Source: an uncultured Eubacteriales bacterium (GTDB lineage Bacteria > Bacillota > Clostridia > Oscillospirales > Oscillospiraceae). From it: a stretch of DNA of 18,674 nucleotides. Within the stretch, counting starts at the first letter, position 1; each line of letters starts with the position of its first letter. A program made the translations under genes and the position numbers. Positions 7,091 through 14,249 of the stretch are shown here, in pieces. The notes under the pieces were generated by a model. The model was not told where the DNA came from. It saw only the letters and a list, made by a program, of their open reading frames with translations, and did not search any database. The DNA lies in contig CABRZO010000027.1 in NCBI GenBank assembly GCA_902475455.1, positions 1 to 18,674 of the forward strand, given 5' to 3'.

Positions 7091-8555
7091 CTCCGGTGAG
7101 ACCTCCTTCCGATGCCCGCACCGCGTTGACCACGGCCTGGGCTTTGTTGATGCATTCCTGATACTCACTTTCCGGCACGCTGTCGGCCACAATGCCCGCC
7201 CCGGAGCGAATAAATACCTTCCCGTTTTTCTGGAAGGCGATGCGGATGGCGATGCAGGTGTCCAGATTGCCGGTAAAGTCCAGATAGCCGATGGCCCCGC
7301 CGTAAATGCCCCGCTTGTTGTTTTCCAGCTCATTGATGATCTGACAGGCCCGGAATTTTGGAGCCCCGGAGAGGGTGCCGGCGGGGAGGACGGCCTCCAC
7401 CGCGTCCACTGCGTCTTTGTCAGGCCGGATGCGGCCGGTCACCGTGGAGCCGATGTGTATCACATGGGAGTAGCGAAGCAACTCCATGTACTGCGCCACC
7501 TCCACGGAGCCGAACTCGCTGATCTTACCGATATCGTTGCGGCCAAGATCCACCAGCATATTGTGCTCACTGCGCTCCTTGGGGTCCGCCAGCAGTTGCT
7601 GCTCCAGGGCCTCGTCCTCCGTCCGGGTCTTGCCCCGGGGCCTGGTGCCCGCCAGGGGGAAGGTGCACAGGGCGCCGTCGGTGAGGTTTACCAGGGTTTC
7701 CGCGATCTCGATGTCGTCGCTGGAGAAGTAAAACATGTAGGGGGAGGGATTCTGCACCCGCAGCAGCCGGTAGGTGTCCAGCAGACTGCCCTCACAGTCC
7801 GCCTCCATCCGGTTGGAGAGCACCACCTGAAAGATGTCTCCCTCCCGGATGTAGTGCCGGGCGCGTTCCACCATATCACAGTACTGCTCTTGGGTGAACA
7901 GGGGGCGAAACTGGCTTTTCAGCCGGAGAGGCGGAATTTTGGCCGGCTGGCCCTGTTGAATGAGAGCCGCCATCTCCTCCAGTTCCGCCACCGCCCGGGG
8001 ATAGCTCTCCTCCAGATTGGCGGTGTCTGCGTTGGCAATGAGGATGATCTGCTGTTTCAGGTTGTCGAAGCAGATCACCTTGTCGAAGAGCATCAGATCG
8101 AAGTCGTTGAAGTTCTCCTGATCCTCTGCGTCCAGCCTCAAATTGGGTTCGGCATATTTGATGAAGTCGTAGGAGAAATACCCCACCAGCCCGCCGGTAA
8201 AGGTGGGAAAGCCCTCCAGTTTGGGGCTCTTGTGTCGGGCGATCACCTGGCGCAGGATGTCTCCGGGGGTCTGGGTCTGGACCGTGCGAGTTTTTCCTTG
8301 CTCCGTGATGCGGACTTTGCCGTCGAGACAGGTGATCTCCATGCTGGGCTCATAGCCCAAAAACGTGTAGCGGCCCCAGCGGTCGCTGCTCTCCAGGCTC
8401 TCCAGCAGATAGCAGTGCCGTGAGACGTTTTTCAGCACCCGCAGCACCTCAATGGGGGTGCGTAAGTCGGAGAGAAGGGTGCGCCGGATGGGCACTGAGC
8501 GGAATGTTTGACGGTAGGCCTGGGCCTCCGCCAGGGTAGGGGTGTACAGGGACAT
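7074..8555 (-). CDS. trpE: Anthranilate synthase component I
   Basis: Converts chorismate to anthranilate with ammonia from TrpG, the first committed step. 493 residues. The N-terminal half carries LLES at 50-53, the element that binds feedback-inhibiting tryptophan in other TrpE proteins, so the enzyme is likely tryptophan-sensitive. The C-terminal chorismate-binding half shows FPLAGTRPRGKT, RSEHNMLVDLGRNDIG, GTLSGAPKFRA, RGIYGGAIGYLDF and VFIRSGAGIVADSVPE, with the acidic Mg2+ ligands in place. I start it at 8555: AAAGGA lies 9 bases upstream and MSLYTPTLAEA is TrpE-like. The frame stays open back to 8855 only because it reads through the T-box leader. First gene of the operon, controlled by that leader. 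Confidence 0.97.
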   Translation of the reverse strand: MSLYTPTLAEAQAYRQTFRSVPIRRTLLSDLRTPIEVLRVLKNVSRHCYLLESLESSDRWGRYTFLGYEPSMEITCLDGKVRITEQGKTRTVQTQTPGDILRQVIARHKSPKLEGFPTFTGGLVGYFSYDFIKYAEPNLRLDAEDQENFNDFDLMLFDKVICFDNLKQQIILIANADTANLEESYPRAVAELEEMAALIQQGQPAKIPPLRLKSQFRPLFTQEQYCDMVERARHYIREGDIFQVVLSNRMEADCEGSLLDTYRLLRVQNPSPYMFYFSSDDIEIAETLVNLTDGALCTFPLAGTRPRGKTRTEDEALEQQLLADPKERSEHNMLVDLGRNDIGKISEFGSVEVAQYMELLRYSHVIHIGSTVTGRIRPDKDAVDAVEAVLPAGTLSGAPKFRACQIINELENNKRGIYGGAIGYLDFTGNLDTCIAIRIAFQKNGKVFIRSGAGIVADSVPESEYQECINKAQAVVNAVRASEGGLTGDGFTD

Positions 8556-8587
8556 AGCCTTGGATCCTTTCTGGGAATGCCGGGAGC

Positions 8588-8629
8588 AAAAAGAAAACCG
8601 CCCTCGACAAACTGGTTTGTCAAGGACGG
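8588..8629 (-). terminator. Intrinsic terminator of the trp T-box
   Basis: CCGTCCTTGACAAAC pairs with GTTTGTCGAGGGCGG (15 positions, two G-U pairs; 8598-8629), followed by TTTTCTTTTT (8588-8597). The 5' arm overlaps the bases that would pair with the T-box, giving the usual terminator/antiterminator choice. Confidence 0.9.
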
Positions 8630-8884
8630 AAAAATTTCCGCGGTGCCACCTTGATTCGGAGCGTATGTGAATGCTCCGCGCTCTTGGGATACTAACATAT
8701 CCTGTGCCGGTCACGTGGGCGAACGTCGCGGAATACTCGGCCCCGGAAGGGGAGGCCTTTGACCGCGCCCTCAGTGGTCCATTTGCCAGGTCGTGTCTGC
8801 CGGCATTCCAGCGCCGCCGGCTCTCTGGGAGATCGGTTCCTGACGTTATCTCCACCTCATCGGTTTATGGTGTATTCAATTGAT
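8588..8884 (-). promoter_or_regulatory. T-box leader, tRNA-Trp specific, upstream of trpE
   Basis: A long untranslated leader whose core is the T-box sequence GGTGGCACCGCGG (8638-8650), followed by an intrinsic terminator. Upstream are stem I elements: CAGAGAGCCGG with its AG bulge (about 8814-8824) and, after the next stem, AAATGGACC. I take TGG at 8779-8781 as the Trp specifier codon (a second TGG at 8786-8788 is the alternative). The UGGC of the T-box bulge would pair with the GCCA 3' end of uncharged tRNA-Trp, whose discriminator base is G. Uncharged tRNA-Trp should favour the antiterminator and switch on trpEGDCF-tal-BA. Confidence 0.92.
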
Positions 8885-8890
8885 GAGGCT

Positions 8891-8918
8891 ATTTTAACAC
8901 ATTAAAGCGTAAAGTCAA
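8891..8918 (-). promoter_or_regulatory. Promoter of the trp operon
   Basis: TTGACT (8913-8918) and TAAAAT (8891-8896) with a 16-base spacer, a sigma-A type promoter. The predicted start is near 8884, directly before the T-box leader. A 7-bp inverted repeat, CCTCATC/GATGAGG (8882-8888 and 8855-8861), spans the start site. Confidence 0.75.
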
Positions 8919-8990
8919 GAGCAAATTTGGAAAAAACTGAGTTTTCCCTGGACACCCTGGCTTCCTCGGGGCCTCATTGCAGAACAACAT

Positions 8991-9026
8991 GAAAATTCAA
9001 GGCCCGCTGCAATGCAGCGGGCCTTG
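8991..9026 (-). terminator. Terminator after the fab/acc operon
   Basis: A perfect 13-bp GC-rich stem (8998-9010 with 9014-9026, 3-nt loop) begins 14 bases after the accDA stop, followed in the direction of transcription by AATTTTC. It ends the fatty-acid operon before the trp promoter, which reads the same way. Confidence 0.85.
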
Positions 9027-9039
9027 TTGCTGATTGTAA

Positions 9040-10761
9040 TTAGATAGCCCCGTTCAGCGTGCCGAACTTGCGGAACTTGCTGTAGCGCTGCTGGGCCACA
9101 TCCTCGCCGGAGAGCACCATCAGCTGGGGCAGCTTGTGGGCCAGATGGGCCTCCATGGACTGGAAGATGGGGGAGAAGTCCTTGGGATCTTCCTCCCGCA
9201 GTACCCAGTCGATGACGCCCAGCTCCTTCAGGTCGGCGGCAGTCAGATGCAGGCAGTCGCAGGCCTCGTGGACCTTCTTGCTGTCCTTCCACAGAATGGA
9301 GGCGCAGCCCTCCGGGGAGATGACGCTGTACCAGGCGTTCTCCTCCATCCAGACCTCGTTGGCCACGGCCAGTGCCAGCGCACCGCCGCTGCCGCCCTGG
9401 CCCACCATCACAGCCACGATGGGGGTCTTGAGCCACATCATTTCCATCAGGTTCTCGGCAATGGCCTGGCCCTGGCCCCGCTCCTCAGCGCCCATGTCGC
9501 AGCCGGCACCGGCGGTGTCCACAAAGCAGATGACCGGCCGGTGGAATTTCTCCGCCTGCTTCATCAGCCGCAGGGCCTTGCGGTAGCCCTCGGGCATGGG
9601 GGAGCCGAAATTACGCTTGAACCGGTCCGCCAGGTCCTTGCCCTTTTCAATGGCGATGACGGTGACGGGCATATCCCGCAGCCAGGCCACGCCGCCCACA
9701 ATGGCGGCATCGTCGGCAAACCGACGGTCGCCGTGGAATTCCACAAAGCCGTGGAAGATGGTACGGATATAGTCGGTGCCGGTGGGGCGGCTGCTGGACC
9801 GGGAGGCCTGCACCCGCTCGTAGGCGGTCATGGGCTTCTCCGGGGCGTCGCTGTCCTCCTCGGCCTGGGGTACCGTGTTGTCCTTGGGATCCCAGGTGAC
9901 GGTGTTGCTGATGTCCTTCCAGGCGTGGATCTTCAGCAAATGGGCCAGCATGCCCTTCTGCTCATTGCGGGGGACAATGGCATCCACAAAGCCGTGATCC
10001 ACCTGGAACTCTGCCCGCTGGAAACCGGCGGGCAGCTTCTTGCGGATGGTCTGCTCGATGACCCGGGGGCCGGCAAAGCCGATCAGAGCGCCGGGCTCGG
10101 AGAGGATGATATCCGCCTCCATGGCATAGCTGGCGGTGACGCCGCCGGTGGTGGGGTCGGTGAGGACCACAATGTAGAGCAGACCGGCGTCAGAGTGCAT
10201 TTTCACCGCGCCGGAGGTCTTGGCCATCTGCATCAGGGACAAAATGCCCTCTTGCATCCGGGCGCCGCCGGAGACGGTGTAGCCCACCACAGGAAGTTCA
10301 TTGTGGGTGGCATACTCAAACAGCCGGGTGACTTTTTCACCCACCACGCAGCCCATGGAACCCATCATGAAATAGGGCTCCATCACGAAGATGGCGCACT
10401 TCTGGCCGCCGATGGATGCGGTGCCGCAGATCACGCCCTCGTTTTCGCCGCTGCTGGCCCGAAGCTTTTCCTTCTTGGCCTCATAGTTGACAAAATCAAT
10501 GGGGTTGCCGCCCAGCATGTCCCGGTCTAGCTCCCAGAAGCTGCCTTCGTCCACCAGATCCATCAGCCGCTTGCGGGCGGAGATGCGGAAGTGGTAGCCG
10601 CAGGAGCAGACATAATTCTGGGCCTCCAGTTCTGCGGTGGTCAGTTCGGCCTGGCAGCGGGGGCAGGTCTTGGTGGCCTCGGCGGCGGGCTGTTCCGTCG
10701 CCGGGGCTTTGACCTCAGGTTCCTCCGGCTTGGACCGTTTAAACAGGTTGTTCAGCTGCAT
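9040..10761 (-). CDS. accDA: Fused acetyl-CoA carboxylase carboxyltransferase (AccD-AccA)
   Basis: Moves the carboxyl group from carboxybiotin-BCCP to acetyl-CoA, giving malonyl-CoA. One 573-residue chain carries both carboxyltransferase subunits. Residues about 30-285 are AccD: a zinc ribbon, EGVICGTASIGG, MMGSMGCVVGEK, VSGGARMQEG and the PGALIGFAGPRVIEQT crotonase-fold core. A charged linker (about 286-310) leads to AccA at 311-573: MTAYERVQASR, FVEFHGDR, FGSPMPEGYRKALRLM, FVDTAGA and VGQGGSGGALAL. The N-terminal helical region normal in AccA is missing, as expected where AccD precedes it. The zinc ribbon is odd: Cys33-x2-Cys36 is normal but the second pair is Cys52-x-Cys54, one residue shorter than CxxC. 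Last gene of the fab operon, 47 bases after fabZ, with only a weak ribosome site (TAGGCGA). accB and accC are not nearby. Confidence 0.95.
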   Translation of the reverse strand: MQLNNLFKRSKPEEPEVKAPATEQPAAEATKTCPRCQAELTTAELEAQNYVCSCGYHFRISARKRLMDLVDEGSFWELDRDMLGGNPIDFVNYEAKKEKLRASSGENEGVICGTASIGGQKCAIFVMEPYFMMGSMGCVVGEKVTRLFEYATHNELPVVGYTVSGGARMQEGILSLMQMAKTSGAVKMHSDAGLLYIVVLTDPTTGGVTASYAMEADIILSEPGALIGFAGPRVIEQTIRKKLPAGFQRAEFQVDHGFVDAIVPRNEQKGMLAHLLKIHAWKDISNTVTWDPKDNTVPQAEEDSDAPEKPMTAYERVQASRSSSRPTGTDYIRTIFHGFVEFHGDRRFADDAAIVGGVAWLRDMPVTVIAIEKGKDLADRFKRNFGSPMPEGYRKALRLMKQAEKFHRPVICFVDTAGAGCDMGAEERGQGQAIAENLMEMMWLKTPIVAVMVGQGGSGGALALAVANEVWMEENAWYSVISPEGCASILWKDSKKVHEACDCLHLTAADLKELGVIDWVLREEDPKDFSPIFQSMEAHLAHKLPQLMVLSGEDVAQQRYSKFRKFGTLNGAI

Positions 10762-10808
10762 AGAAATCGCCTACTTTCTCGCCTTTGCCCCGAGGGCAGG
10801 GGTCAAAT

Positions 10809-11234
10809 TTATGAATTCTGTCCCTTGACCAGGGCAAAGGAAAACTCGGCGGAGACAACAAGCTTGCCGTCCACATAGCCCTTGGCACTGGCAAAGTAGA
10901 AGGGACCTTTGTTCTTCGTGATAACGCTTTCGCTCTCCAGCGTGTCCCCGGGTTTGACGGGGCTCTTGAAGCGAACGTTGTTCATGCTGCTGAACATAGG
11001 GGTGACGTCGCCCATCTGGCCGTCCGCCAGCAGCACGCAGGCGCCCTGGGCCATCATCTCACAGAGGATGACGCCGGGCACCACAGGATTGCCGGGGAAG
11101 TGGCCCTTGAGGAACCACTCATCCCCGCTGACGTGGTATTTGGCGTGAGCCACGCCGTCCACCACTTCCGCCTCCTGCACCAGCAGCATATTGTCCCGGT
11201 GGGGGAGGATCTTCTTGATGGCTTCCTGATCCAT
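10809..11234 (-). CDS. fabZ: 3-hydroxyacyl-ACP dehydratase
   Basis: Dehydrates (3R)-hydroxyacyl-ACP to trans-2-enoyl-ACP in type II fatty-acid elongation. 141 residues, a single hot-dog fold of normal FabZ length. The signature ILPHRDNMLLV is followed by FLKGHFPGNPVVPGVILCEMMAQ, with catalytic His45 and Glu59, and then FSSMNNVRFKSPVKPGDTL. I start it at 11234 (MDQEAIKKIL), where GGAGGG stands about 9 bases upstream; a longer frame to 11285 only reads the fabF 3' end. It begins 4 bases after the fabF stop. No FabA-like isomerase feature is visible, and no fabK/fabI enoyl reductase follows, so the next step must be encoded elsewhere. Confidence 0.95.
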   Translation of the reverse strand: MDQEAIKKILPHRDNMLLVQEAEVVDGVAHAKYHVSGDEWFLKGHFPGNPVVPGVILCEMMAQGACVLLADGQMGDVTPMFSSMNNVRFKSPVKPGDTLESESVITKNKGPFYFASAKGYVDGKLVVSAEFSFALVKGQNS

Positions 11235-11238
11235 GTTC

Positions 11239-12471
11239 TCAGCCCTCCACTTTCTTGAAGGCGATGCAGCCGTTGTGGCCGCCAAAGCCCAGGGAGGAGG
11301 AGAGCACCAGATCCAGGTCCATCTCCCGCTTCACATTGGGGCAGTAATCCAGATCGCACTCAGGATCGGGTACCTTCAGGCCCACGGTGGGGGGGACCAC
11401 CCCGTGGTGCAGGGCCAGCACAGAGGCTACGGCCTCGGTAGCGCCGGCGGCACCCAGCATATGGCCGGTCATGCTCTTGGTGGAGCTGACCACAATCTTC
11501 CGGGCCAGATCCTCTCCCAGAGCCTTCTTGATGGCCAGGGTCTCGGTCTTGTCGTTCATGGGGGTGGAGGTGCCGTGGGCGTTCACATAGATGTGATCGC
11601 TGGTGACACCGCTCTGCTCGTAGGCCATGCGGATGGCCCGGGCACCCTGAACCGCCTCGTCGTCGGGAGCGGTGATATGGTGGGCGTCGCTGGTGGCGCC
11701 ATAACCGCACATCTCGCAGTAGATTTTGGCGCCCCGGGCCACGGCGTGCTCATACTCCTCCAGAATGAGGCAGGCGCCGCCCTCGCCCATGACGAAACCG
11801 CTGCGCTCGGCATCGAAGGGGATGCTGGCCCGGTCGGGGTCGTCGGTGGAGGCCAGGGCCATGCAGTTGGCAAAGCCTGCGGTGGCGATCTCGGTGATGG
11901 TGGCCTCGCTGCCGCCGGCGATGATGGCGTCGGCATAGCCGTGGGCAATGGCCCGATAGGCCTCGCCCAGGGCGTGGGTGCTGGAGGCGCAGGCAGAGGT
12001 AAAGCCCATGGAGGGGCCCTTGGCGCCGTGGCGGATGGAGATCTCGCCGGCGGCGTCATTGGGCATCATCATGGTGATGGTGTAGGGAGATACCCGGCGG
12101 GGGCCCTTGTCCTTCAGCTTGGTGAACTCGCCGCAGAGGGAGGAGAGGCCGCCGATGCCGGAACTGAAGTAGACACCCAGCCGCTCCGGATCAATCTGGC
12201 CGGCCAGTCCGGCGTCCTCCATAGCCTCCACAGAGGCGGCCACAGCATAGAGGCAGAACGGATCGTTCCGGCGCACAAAGGTCCGGTCCATGGTGAGCAG
12301 GGGATCAAAATCCTTGACCTCCGCCGCCAGGGTGGCCTTATAGTCGGTGGTATCAAATTTGGTGATGGGGCCGATGCCGTGTTTGCCCGCCAGCAGGCTG
12401 GCCCAGGTGTCGGCAACGTTGTTGCCCACGGGAGTGACGGCGCCCAGTCCGGTCACTACGACTCTTCTCAT
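11239..12471 (-). CDS. fabF: 3-oxoacyl-ACP synthase II
   Basis: Condenses malonyl-ACP with acyl-ACP in chain elongation. 410 residues, two-lobed thiolase fold. MRRVVVTGLGAVTPVGNNV opens the protein; the active-site triad is Cys161 (FTSACASSTHALG), His299 (VNAHGTSTPMND) and His337 (STKSMTGHMLGAAGATEA, with Lys332). This Cys-His-His set distinguishes it from the FabH priming enzyme. The ribosome site is AAAGGAAG about 10 bases upstream. It sits 113 bases after fabG, the loosest junction in this operon, with a hairpin and T6 run between. No fabH is in the cluster. Confidence 0.97.
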   Translation of the reverse strand: MRRVVVTGLGAVTPVGNNVADTWASLLAGKHGIGPITKFDTTDYKATLAAEVKDFDPLLTMDRTFVRRNDPFCLYAVAASVEAMEDAGLAGQIDPERLGVYFSSGIGGLSSLCGEFTKLKDKGPRRVSPYTITMMMPNDAAGEISIRHGAKGPSMGFTSACASSTHALGEAYRAIAHGYADAIIAGGSEATITEIATAGFANCMALASTDDPDRASIPFDAERSGFVMGEGGACLILEEYEHAVARGAKIYCEMCGYGATSDAHHITAPDDEAVQGARAIRMAYEQSGVTSDHIYVNAHGTSTPMNDKTETLAIKKALGEDLARKIVVSSTKSMTGHMLGAAGATEAVASVLALHHGVVPPTVGLKVPDPECDLDYCPNVKREMDLDLVLSSSLGFGGHNGCIAFKKVEG

Positions 12472-12517
12472 CCTATGATCTTCCTTTCCGGTTCAGAAAA
12501 CAAAGAAATTTATTTTC

Positions 12518-12555
12518 AAAAAACCTCGTAGAGTTCGCCGCCCGCAGGCGGCGAA
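12518..12555 (-). terminator. Hairpin plus T6 run in the fabG-fabF gap, possible partial terminator
   Basis: TTCGCCGCC pairs with GGCGGCGAA (12534-12555, 4-nt loop). The run TTTTTT (12518-12523) comes 10 bases after the stem, not directly. That spacing makes it a poor classic terminator, but it could lower expression of fabF-fabZ-accDA or serve as a processing site. I see no promoter in the gap. Confidence 0.4.
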
Positions 12556-12584
12556 TCATGATAGTGGAATTGCTGAATTTACGC

Positions 12585-13328
12585 TCACATGGCGATGCCG
12601 CCATCCACCCGGATGACCTCGCCAGTGATATACTTGGCCTTGTCGCTGGCCAGGAAGGCGGCCATCTCGGCAATGTCCTCGGCCTCACCCATAAAGCCCA
12701 GAGGGATGGTGTCCAGAATGCCCTGGAGATCCTTGGGGTCCATGGCGTCGGTCATGGGGGTGCGGATGGCGCCGGGGGCGATGGCGTTGCAGTTGATGTG
12801 ACGGGAAGCCAGCTCCCGGGCCACAGTCTTGGTCAGACCCACGACGCCTGCCTTGGAGGAGGAGTAGTTGGCCTGGCCCGCGTTGCCGGTGAGGCCGGCC
12901 ACGGAGGAGATGTTGATGATCTTGCCCGCCTTCTTCTTCATGAAGTAACGGTAGCAGGCCTTGATGGTGTTGAACATGCTCTTCAGGTTGATGTCCAGCA
13001 CCGCGTCCCAGTCGGCTTCGGTCATGGCCAGCAGCACCTTATCCCGGGTGATGCCCGCGTTGTTGACCAGAATGTCCACGCCGCCCAGCTCGCTCATCAC
13101 GTCCTTGACGGCGGCCTGGGTGTCTTCGAAGTTGGACACGTCGCAGACCTTGCAGACCACCCGGCGGCCCATGGCCTCAATGGCCGCCACAGTCTCCTCC
13201 GCCGGGGCGGGGTTGCCCACATAGAGGATGGCAATGTCGGCACCCTCAGAGGCCAGCTTCTTGGCGATGGCAGCGCCGATGCCCTGGCTTCCGCCGGTGA
13301 CCAGCGCGACTTTTCCTTCCAGTGTCAT
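12585..13328 (-). CDS. fabG: 3-oxoacyl-ACP reductase
   Basis: NADPH-dependent reduction of 3-oxoacyl-ACP to 3-hydroxyacyl-ACP. A 247-residue short-chain dehydrogenase with all landmarks: TGGSQGIG nucleotide loop (11-18), CDVS, LVNNAGITRD (NNAG at 89-92), Ser142 in INISSVAGL, and Tyr155/Lys159 in QANYSSSKAG. The C-terminus ITGEVIRVDGGIAM is typical of FabG. Its ATG overlaps the fabD stop by 4 bases (ATGA), with GAGGAGG 7 bases upstream. SDR enzymes are easily confused, but the position between fabD and fabF makes FabG the clear reading. Confidence 0.96.
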   Translation of the reverse strand: MTLEGKVALVTGGSQGIGAAIAKKLASEGADIAILYVGNPAPAEETVAAIEAMGRRVVCKVCDVSNFEDTQAAVKDVMSELGGVDILVNNAGITRDKVLLAMTEADWDAVLDINLKSMFNTIKACYRYFMKKKAGKIINISSVAGLTGNAGQANYSSSKAGVVGLTKTVARELASRHINCNAIAPGAIRTPMTDAMDPKDLQGILDTIPLGFMGEAEDIAEMAAFLASDKAKYITGEVIRVDGGIAM

Positions 13329-14242
13329 GCTTTGACCTCCTCAATGGTGAGGCGCAGACTCTCCGCGTCCTCCACGTTCAGGGTTTTCACGTCGGGGTTG
13401 ATCTTGCCAATGAGACCGGTCAGGGTCTTGCCGGGGCCCACCTCAATAAAGGTGTCCACACCGGCGGCGATCATATTCTCCACGATGGTCTGCCAGCGCA
13501 CCGGGCTTACCACCTGGCGGGAGAGCAGATCCTGGAACTGGCCCTGCTCATAGGGCATGGCAGTCACATTGGAGTACAGGGGGCAGCAGGGGGTGCCGAA
13601 CTCCATGGGAGCGAGCACCTGCTTGAGTCCCTCTGCGGCAGTGGCCATGAAAGGGGAGTGGAAGGCGCCGCTGACCTTTAGGGGCAGGGCGCGACCGCCC
13701 GCTTCCTTGACCGCGGCCTTAAAGCCCTCCATGCTGGCGCTGAGGCCGGCACAGACGGTCTGGGCGGGGGAGTTGTAGTTGACGGGATAGACCTGATCGA
13801 ACTGACCGGCCAGCTCCTCCACCTTCTCCGGGGGCAGCTTGACCACCGCCACCATGGCGGAATCCACGGCGTTGGAGGCGTCCTGCATCAGCTGGCCCCG
13901 CTGGCACACCAGACGGAAGCCGTCCTCCAGGGACACGGCGCCGGAGAAGGCCAGAGCGGAGATCTCACCCAGAGAAAAGCCCGCCAGAGCGTCGGGAACA
14001 ATACCGGCCTCCACCAGAGCTTTGGCGGCGGCCACTTCCACGGCGAACATATCGGGCTGGGTGTTGGCGGTGATGGTCAGCTCCTCCTTGGTGCCGTTGA
14101 AGCACTGCTGGGAGGTGCCGGGCCGAATTTCGTCACAGAGATCAAAGACCGCCTTGGCGGCGGCACTGCACTCATAGAGTTCCTTCCCCATGCCGGGGGC
14201 CTGAGCCCCCTGGCCGGAGAAGACAAATGCGATTTTACTCAT
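13325..14242 (-). CDS. fabD: Malonyl-CoA:ACP transacylase
   Basis: Loads malonyl groups from CoA onto ACP. 305 residues. MSKIAFVFSGQGAQAPGMGKEL is the family N-terminus; the nucleophile is Ser90 in AGFSLGEISAL (Phe where E. coli has His of GHSLGE, a position that varies among FabD proteins), and the partner is His195 in VSGAFHSPFM. VNYNSPAQTVCAG and the FIEVGPGKTLTGL segment are also typical. It starts 7 bases after acpP with no clear Shine-Dalgarno sequence, so its translation may depend on ribosomes finishing acpP. It precedes fabG with a 4-base overlap. Confidence 0.96.
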   Translation of the reverse strand: MSKIAFVFSGQGAQAPGMGKELYECSAAAKAVFDLCDEIRPGTSQQCFNGTKEELTITANTQPDMFAVEVAAAKALVEAGIVPDALAGFSLGEISALAFSGAVSLEDGFRLVCQRGQLMQDASNAVDSAMVAVVKLPPEKVEELAGQFDQVYPVNYNSPAQTVCAGLSASMEGFKAAVKEAGGRALPLKVSGAFHSPFMATAAEGLKQVLAPMEFGTPCCPLYSNVTAMPYEQGQFQDLLSRQVVSPVRWQTIVENMIAAGVDTFIEVGPGKTLTGLIGKINPDVKTLNVEDAESLRLTIEEVKA

Positions 14243-14249
14243 TGCGGAA

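Noticed and set aside
8556..8855. N-terminal extension of TrpE by 100 residues
   Set aside because: The extension is a read-through of the T-box leader, including the T-box and the terminator. The start at 8555 has a ribosome site and a normal TrpE N-terminus.
9136..10530. 464-codon open frame opposite accDA
   Set aside because: Antisense shadow with Gly/His/Ala-rich composition, no domain motif and no ribosome binding site.
11233..12531. 432-codon open frame opposite fabF
   Set aside because: Antisense shadow of a certain gene; Gly/Ala-rich and without recognisable motifs.
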